A stretch of DNA of 64,000 bases, from positions 148,594-212,593 of the forward strand of contig CAMIYM010000005.1 in the NCBI GenBank assembly GCA_946403085.1. The letters run 5' to 3'. Source of the stretch: an uncultured Clostridia bacterium (GTDB lineage Bacteria; Bacillota; Clostridia; Saccharofermentanales; Saccharofermentanaceae). The translations under genes were made by a program, and so were the position numbers. Shown one piece after another: positions 59,806 through 64,000 of the stretch. The notes beneath the pieces are model-generated. The model worked only from the letters and a program-made list of their open reading frames with translations, was not told where the DNA came from and did no database searches. Each line of letters starts with the position of its first letter. Position 1 is the first letter of the stretch.

Positions 59806-61185
59806 TCACTTGCCGGCGACATACTCCAGAAGCATCCCGGGAACATACTGATAGTGATGACTGCTGTAGATCCTGACTTTATACGTCGTCACTTTGTGAC
59901 CGTCCAGTCTTTCCTTAAGATGGTTAACCCCTTCAAGAGTGGAATCGTTATCACCATAGTATTCTTCATAATCAGAGTCTTCCTGATCGCCGGCTGTTAT
60001 AAAGAGATTGCGGTCATAAGTCTTATTCCTTCCGAAATAACCATATTCATCCTTATACTCCTCATAATCGCTGACATCTGTGAAATAAGGAGTCCAGAAA
60101 GTGGGGCTTCCGATAATGTAATTCTTAAATGGCTTATTCTCATAACGATCGTAATTGAACGCTGCATAATGAGTAAAAACGCCGCCCTGTGAATGTCCGA
60201 ATAAAGTCGAATCATCAGTATCAAAACCATATGTCCTGTTAAGATACGGCATCATGTTGTCAGTGATAAAATCCAGGAATTCCTTCTTGTGATCGCAAAA
60301 GACATTGGCCCTTACTTTATTGTCCCAGCCGTCTGTATCGTATTCAAAACCTATGGTTATTATGAACTGGGGCGCGGCTTCTCCTTTTTCCATCGCATCG
60401 AAAAGAGCAGCTACATCATTAAATCTCCAGACAGCGTCTGTCAGAACAAGTGCGGGGTATCTTTTCGATGCATCATAAGACGGCGGCGTGGTGACGTGAA
60501 CCGTAAACTTCTGATCGAGTTCCTCATCGTAGAAATGATATTCGTGAATACTATCCCTGATCTTACTTACCTGCGCTTCATCAAAATCCCAGTACATGCT
60601 GTCTTCAGCTGAAGAAGTGTTTCCCTGAAAATAATATTCACAGTATTCGTCTATTAAACTTTGGTCTATAACTTCCGTCTTCCCCGCCATTATCGCATCG
60701 TAAAGAGTGATAATGGTATCGTAATTCTCATTCGCGGGAACCTGCTGATAACCTTCTTTTATCTCGGCATCGATCTCTGCACGGAGCTTTTTCTTAAGAT
60801 CATCATAGTTGTCAAAAGTAATCAGATGCTCTTCTGTTTGAGAGGTCTTTGACGAAAAATACAGAAACACTATCTCGCCTTTTCCGCCGTCATATCCTTC
60901 GGGGAGCATATTTACGAAGCATGGTTTGCCGTATACCAGAGCACCGTATTCTTTGCCAAGACAGACCTTATCCTTAAGGTAATCATACTTTTTGTCTTTG
61001 TCCCCGGCATATTGTTCCCATGGCTTATCAAGAAGTCTGAATTCTGTTTCTGATACAGACTCCGTTTCCTTCTGAGTCATGTGACATGCCAGTCTTCCCG
61101 TGGGTTTTAAGCATCCTGTAACGGATGCAATAACTGATACCAGAAGAACAGATGCAGTGATCCGTTTAATAGTTTTTCTTTCCAT
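59806..61185 (-). CDS. Secreted esterase lipoprotein
   Basis: A 459-residue lipoprotein started at ATG 61185 behind AGGAG; the earlier frame to 61242 lacks support. Lipobox VTGC ends the signal. The C-terminal 270 residues are an enterochelin-esterase/D-fold hydrolase: FGHSQGGVF has nucleophile Ser, and SSHHYQYVPG the His. Before it lies a 170-residue domain with strands and many acidic residues. It likely hydrolyses esters on carbohydrates or siderophores outside the cell. Confidence 0.85.
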   Translation of the reverse strand: MERKTIKRITASVLLVSVIASVTGCLKPTGRLACHMTQKETESVSETEFRLLDKPWEQYAGDKDKKYDYLKDKVCLGKEYGALVYGKPCFVNMLPEGYDGGKGEIVFLYFSSKTSQTEEHLITFDNYDDLKKKLRAEIDAEIKEGYQQVPANENYDTIITLYDAIMAGKTEVIDQSLIDEYCEYYFQGNTSSAEDSMYWDFDEAQVSKIRDSIHEYHFYDEELDQKFTVHVTTPPSYDASKRYPALVLTDAVWRFNDVAALFDAMEKGEAAPQFIITIGFEYDTDGWDNKVRANVFCDHKKEFLDFITDNMMPYLNRTYGFDTDDSTLFGHSQGGVFTHYAAFNYDRYENKPFKNYIIGSPTFWTPYFTDVSDYEEYKDEYGYFGRNKTYDRNLFITAGDQEDSDYEEYYGDNDSTLEGVNHLKERLDGHKVTTYKVRIYSSHHYQYVPGMLLEYVAGK

Positions 61186-61251
61186 ATTTGTACTCCTTTT
61201 CGGGTTTGTACCCTGATGGTAAACCGCGCATAAGGAACACAAATGGAGGCT

Positions 61252-62667
61252 TTATGGATTTTGTGTGGATGGCAGGCTGATCACTGCGGAAACATCATCT
61301 CCATCGTTCGACAGCGTGCAGCTTCCGCCCTGCTTGGTGATAATGAGCTTTGCTATATAAAGGCCGAGACCGCTTCCGCCGCTGTTACGGCTTCTGGAAG
61401 CATCACTTCTGTAAAATGGCTCGAAAAGATGAGGGATGTCGCTGTCATCGATATGTGCGTTGGAATTGCGCACCTCAGTTATGACCATGCCTGACTTTTC
61501 AGTAACGCTCAAGGTTATCTTCGATCCTTCTGATGAATAAAAGACTGCATTGCTTATGAATGCGCCTAAGGCAAGCGAAGTGAGATCTTTGTTGCCGGAG
61601 ATATAAGCATTGCCGGGCAAGTTCTTTTCGACTTCAATATTCCTTATAGCGAAAAGATCATCAAGCTCATCTGTCTTCTCTTCCGCAAGTATTGTCATAT
61701 CAACCGGCTCAAACGAGATGTCAGATGCTGACTGCATCTTGGATGCTGTAAGGATCTCATTTATAAGGCTCTCCATGCGCTTTACCGTGCGAAGGGATCT
61801 GGACAGATATTCATCGTGATCATTGTATGGCTCCACGCCTTCGATCATGCCTCTGATGTTGCCTTCAAGGATCGTAACGGGCGTCTTAAGTTCGTGCGAT
61901 GCAGCTGCAAAGAAAGTCTCCTTCTGGCTCTCTAACTCATGGACCCTGACTATCTCTTCTTCAAGCTGTTTTATCTTCTGATCGAGAGTTGCTGACATCT
62001 TATTAAGATCTCTGGCGAGATCACCTATCTCATCGTTCCTTTTATCCGGACACCTGGTCTGGAAATCCAGTTCTGCCATTGCCCCTGAGTACTTGCTCAG
62101 CTGCCTTACCGGCCTTGCGAAAAGAAATGTAAAGATAAGCGAATTGATCAGTGAAAGCGATATTACAACGGCTGCCATAGCAGGCACGCTTTCCTTAATG
62201 GAATCTTCAAGTGTATTGATCGTCTTGCCGTTATCAAAATAAGACATTACATATATCGTGTCTTCGTTCTTAAAGCTAAATCCGGAATTGCCAAAACCGA
62301 AAGTGTCGTTCTTGGTGGATTCATAAGCAAGGAAAACTTCTTTGGAAGACTTTAATGTCTTTGTTCCGATATCTTTTACCAGCAGCTCATTATCAAAGAT
62401 GTTAAAAGTCTTGCCGTAATCATCCGAATCTTTATAGATAGCTATCTGCATACCTGTCCTGTCGATAAATTCATCGATCAGGATGCCGCCTTCTTTCCTT
62501 GTGCACCCGCCGAGGTTTACGACAAGGTCGGCAATCTCACCCCTGACAGAATGAGCCGGCGTTTTCGAGTAAAGAACTGCACAGATAAGCACTCCGGATA
62601 TGATCTGGATCAAAAAAGAGATTATGAATACCTTAAAAGAAAGGCTGTTATGGATCTTTCTTCGCAA
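61252..62667 (-). CDS. OmpR-partner sensor histidine kinase
   Basis: A 471-residue kinase starting at TTG 62667 behind AAAGGGA, with a 20-bp overlap with the regulator gene. Transmembrane helices at about 10-30 and 160-182 flank an external sensor of about 125 residues. HAMP follows, then AAASHELKTPV with the phosphorylated His, FISNAVFYSS-type N-box and GGSGLGLYIAK G2 box. It should phosphorylate the regulator encoded just upstream. The ligand is unknown. Confidence 0.93.
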   Translation of the reverse strand: MRRKIHNSLSFKVFIISFLIQIISGVLICAVLYSKTPAHSVRGEIADLVVNLGGCTRKEGGILIDEFIDRTGMQIAIYKDSDDYGKTFNIFDNELLVKDIGTKTLKSSKEVFLAYESTKNDTFGFGNSGFSFKNEDTIYVMSYFDNGKTINTLEDSIKESVPAMAAVVISLSLINSLIFTFLFARPVRQLSKYSGAMAELDFQTRCPDKRNDEIGDLARDLNKMSATLDQKIKQLEEEIVRVHELESQKETFFAAASHELKTPVTILEGNIRGMIEGVEPYNDHDEYLSRSLRTVKRMESLINEILTASKMQSASDISFEPVDMTILAEEKTDELDDLFAIRNIEVEKNLPGNAYISGNKDLTSLALGAFISNAVFYSSEGSKITLSVTEKSGMVITEVRNSNAHIDDSDIPHLFEPFYRSDASRSRNSGGSGLGLYIAKLIITKQGGSCTLSNDGDDVSAVISLPSTQNP

Positions 62668-63322
62668 TTCTGTATCCCTTTCCCCTCACAGTCTCGATAT
62701 AATCTCCGCCTAACTTATGACGCAGATTCTTGATATGACTGTCAACGATCCGCTCATCTACAAGCGAATTGTAATCCCACAGAAGATCCAGCAGCATTTC
62801 CCTTGTATATATGCGACCAGGATTCTTTGCCAGAGTCAGCAGAAGGTCAAACTCACGGGCTGTAAGCGTTACAGGACTGCCTGAGACCATGACCTCCATA
62901 GTATCCTTATTGATCAATAAATCTCCGCATACACAGACCGCATTATTAGAATTCACCGGACTGTCATTACGCCTTACAAGGGCGTTGATCTTACGGAGCA
63001 GGATCGGCATCGAAAATGGCTTGGTCACATAATCGTCTGCCATCATATCATAGCCTTTTATCTGTGAATTCTCGTCGCTTAAAGCTGACAGGAAAAGGAC
63101 GGGAACATCTGACTGCTTCTTTATCACTTCGCAGACACTGTACCCGTCGATCTTCGGGATCATAATGTCCAGGATGACCAGATCAAATCTGCTTCCCGAA
63201 AACAAAGAAATGGCTTCCACGCCATCACGCGCCAGGGAAACCTCATAACCCTCATGACTCAGATAATTGTCAAGAAGTTCTCTCAGATCCTGTTCATCTT
63301 CAACAACTAAAATCTTCTTCAT
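62648..63322 (-). CDS. OmpR-family response regulator
   Basis: A 224-residue regulator started at ATG 63322 (MKKILVVEDEQDL); upstream frame residues are not homologous. Asp52 (LVILDIMIPKIDG) is phosphorylated, Thr and Lys of the receiver are in VLFLSALSDE and DDYVTKPF. Residues 130-224 are a winged helix (LTAREFDLLLTLAKNPGRIYTREMLLDLLW). The -10 box is 6 bases before the ATG with no Shine-Dalgarno. Confidence 0.95.
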   Translation of the reverse strand: MKKILVVEDEQDLRELLDNYLSHEGYEVSLARDGVEAISLFSGSRFDLVILDIMIPKIDGYSVCEVIKKQSDVPVLFLSALSDENSQIKGYDMMADDYVTKPFSMPILLRKINALVRRNDSPVNSNNAVCVCGDLLINKDTMEVMVSGSPVTLTAREFDLLLTLAKNPGRIYTREMLLDLLWDYNSLVDERIVDSHIKNLRHKLGGDYIETVRGKGYRIAKKDP

Positions 63323-63334
63323 GTGATCATTATA
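63322..63334 (-). promoter_or_regulatory. -10 box predicting leaderless two-component mRNA
   Basis: Minus-strand TATAAT (63334-63329) is followed by six bases (GATCAC) and then ATG at 63322. The -35 is weak. Confidence 0.55.
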
Positions 63335-63374
63335 ATCTTCTATTGTGGATTTATCGTGAAGATGAGCCCGGTAC

Positions 63375-63899
63375 TCAGACAAGAATATACCCTCTGAATC
63401 CGCGCACAGAATAATAGGAATCCGCGCCGTTGTGAAAAGTGAACACGGTATCATAGCGGCGTTCGCAGAACAGCGCGCCGCCCTTACTGCGGATATCATC
63501 TGGTGTAGCGATCCAACTTGACGTTTTCAGATCAAATGAGTCGAGACTTTGCAGTCGACGATAGAGTTCCTCCGTCATCATCGAAACGCCAATCTCTTTC
63601 GCTTTCCGTTCGGCGCTGCCTGACGGTGGGTTTTTAGTGCGCCCATGCAATGCCTTTTCGTCATAGCACAGGCTTCTGCGCCCGACGGGCGATTCCTTTG
63701 CGCAGTCGCAGAAAATGAGTTTTCCCGTCTTTACGTCATAACCCATGGTGTCCGGCTCACCGCCGCTTTCCTCCATCTTTTGCAAAACCGCGATGGCAGC
63801 GGGAGCCTCACGCAGCCTATGCTCCACCTCGGACCATTCCAGACCCGGATGAAGATTCCTGTGTTCTAAAAACCTCGTTTTCAGTATTTCCAACATCAT
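63375..63899 (-). CDS. DUF4256 protein
   Basis: A 174-residue protein started at ATG 63899 behind GAGGTGA. The family plan is clear: LKTRFLEHRNLHPGLEWSEVEHRL, EPDTMGYD, KLIFCDCAKESPVGRRSLCYDEKAL, and SWIATPDDIRSKGGALFCERRYDTVF. The function of DUF4256 is not known. It lies upstream of the two-component genes in the same direction, but the regulator has its own -10. Nothing else is seen up to 64000. Confidence 0.88.
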   Translation of the reverse strand: MMLEILKTRFLEHRNLHPGLEWSEVEHRLREAPAAIAVLQKMEESGGEPDTMGYDVKTGKLIFCDCAKESPVGRRSLCYDEKALHGRTKNPPSGSAERKAKEIGVSMMTEELYRRLQSLDSFDLKTSSWIATPDDIRSKGGALFCERRYDTVFTFHNGADSYYSVRGFRGYILV

Positions 63900-64000
63900 G
63901 CTCACCTCTATAAATCCCGATTGGTCATCGTCTATAAAACTGTCTATAAATATATCTGCCACCAGATCAAAACTCACTGTGAAACTGCGGTGTATACCTC

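Overview
The window looks like a chromosomal segment of a low-to-mid GC, monoderm, fermentative bacterium of the class Clostridia, probably gut or rumen. The grounds are strong Shine-Dalgarno sites (GGAGG), lipoproteins without an outer-membrane system, a YesM/YesN-type kinase and AraC-type regulator, a FeoA-FeoB fusion with its small Cys-rich partner, a cell-surface MoxR/VWA operon with a Thr-Pro-rich protein, and plant-sugar genes (GH43, GH127, multiple-monosaccharide ABC importer). I cannot name a genus. No rRNA, tRNA, CRISPR array, transposase or phage structural gene was seen.

Layout. 1-6850 is an accessory, AT-richer, defence-like island: a partial TIR-like protein, an XRE regulator with a zinc ribbon, two paralogous DUF4143-type AAA ATPases and a primase-helicase fusion of the TOTE conflict-system type. 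It lies between a broken start of a low-molecular-weight phosphatase gene (1071) and an intact copy (6996). 6996-10372: phosphatase, a DUF1294-phosphoesterase fusion, a carboxylesterase and an IscR-like Rrf2 regulator. 10889-17659 (minus): a membrane lipase-like protein and a six-gene MoxR-DUF58-VWA operon. 17906-22639: a divergent signalling module with a nucleotide cyclase, STAS protein, two GHKL-type ATPases and a membrane PP2C phosphatase. 23564-34186 (minus): a sugar importer with two permeases, then an operon of kinase, AraC-type regulator and two sugar-binding sensor proteins. 34245-39877: DUF2130 protein, a type I toxin-antitoxin locus, a VWA protein, an ECF sigma/anti-sigma pair and a macro-domain protein. 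40184-45240: processive glycosyltransferase, a lipoprotein with duplicated cystatin-like motifs, and iron(II) uptake under two DtxR-like boxes. 45506-63899: GH43, small lipoproteins, a TetR-controlled hydrolase operon, an ABC-2 exporter with DinB protein, an AraC regulator, GGDEF-EAL, GH127, LURP-one, an esterase, an OmpR-type two-component system and DUF4256.

The most unusual signal is non-coding. Six intergenic gaps at gene 3' ends, including every convergent gap longer than a few bases, hold tandem arrays of inverted 'word' pairs. The word differs by locus but the geometry recurs: 8-18-8 or 8-21-8 dyads at exact periods of 62, 63 or 74 bp, close to six or seven DNA helical turns. One locus carries two different 74-bp arrays side by side. 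This looks like a repeat system that keeps its architecture while changing its sequence. A second unusual signal is a set of four genes whose -10 box ends 6 or 7 nt before the ATG with no Shine-Dalgarno, which predicts leaderless mRNAs.
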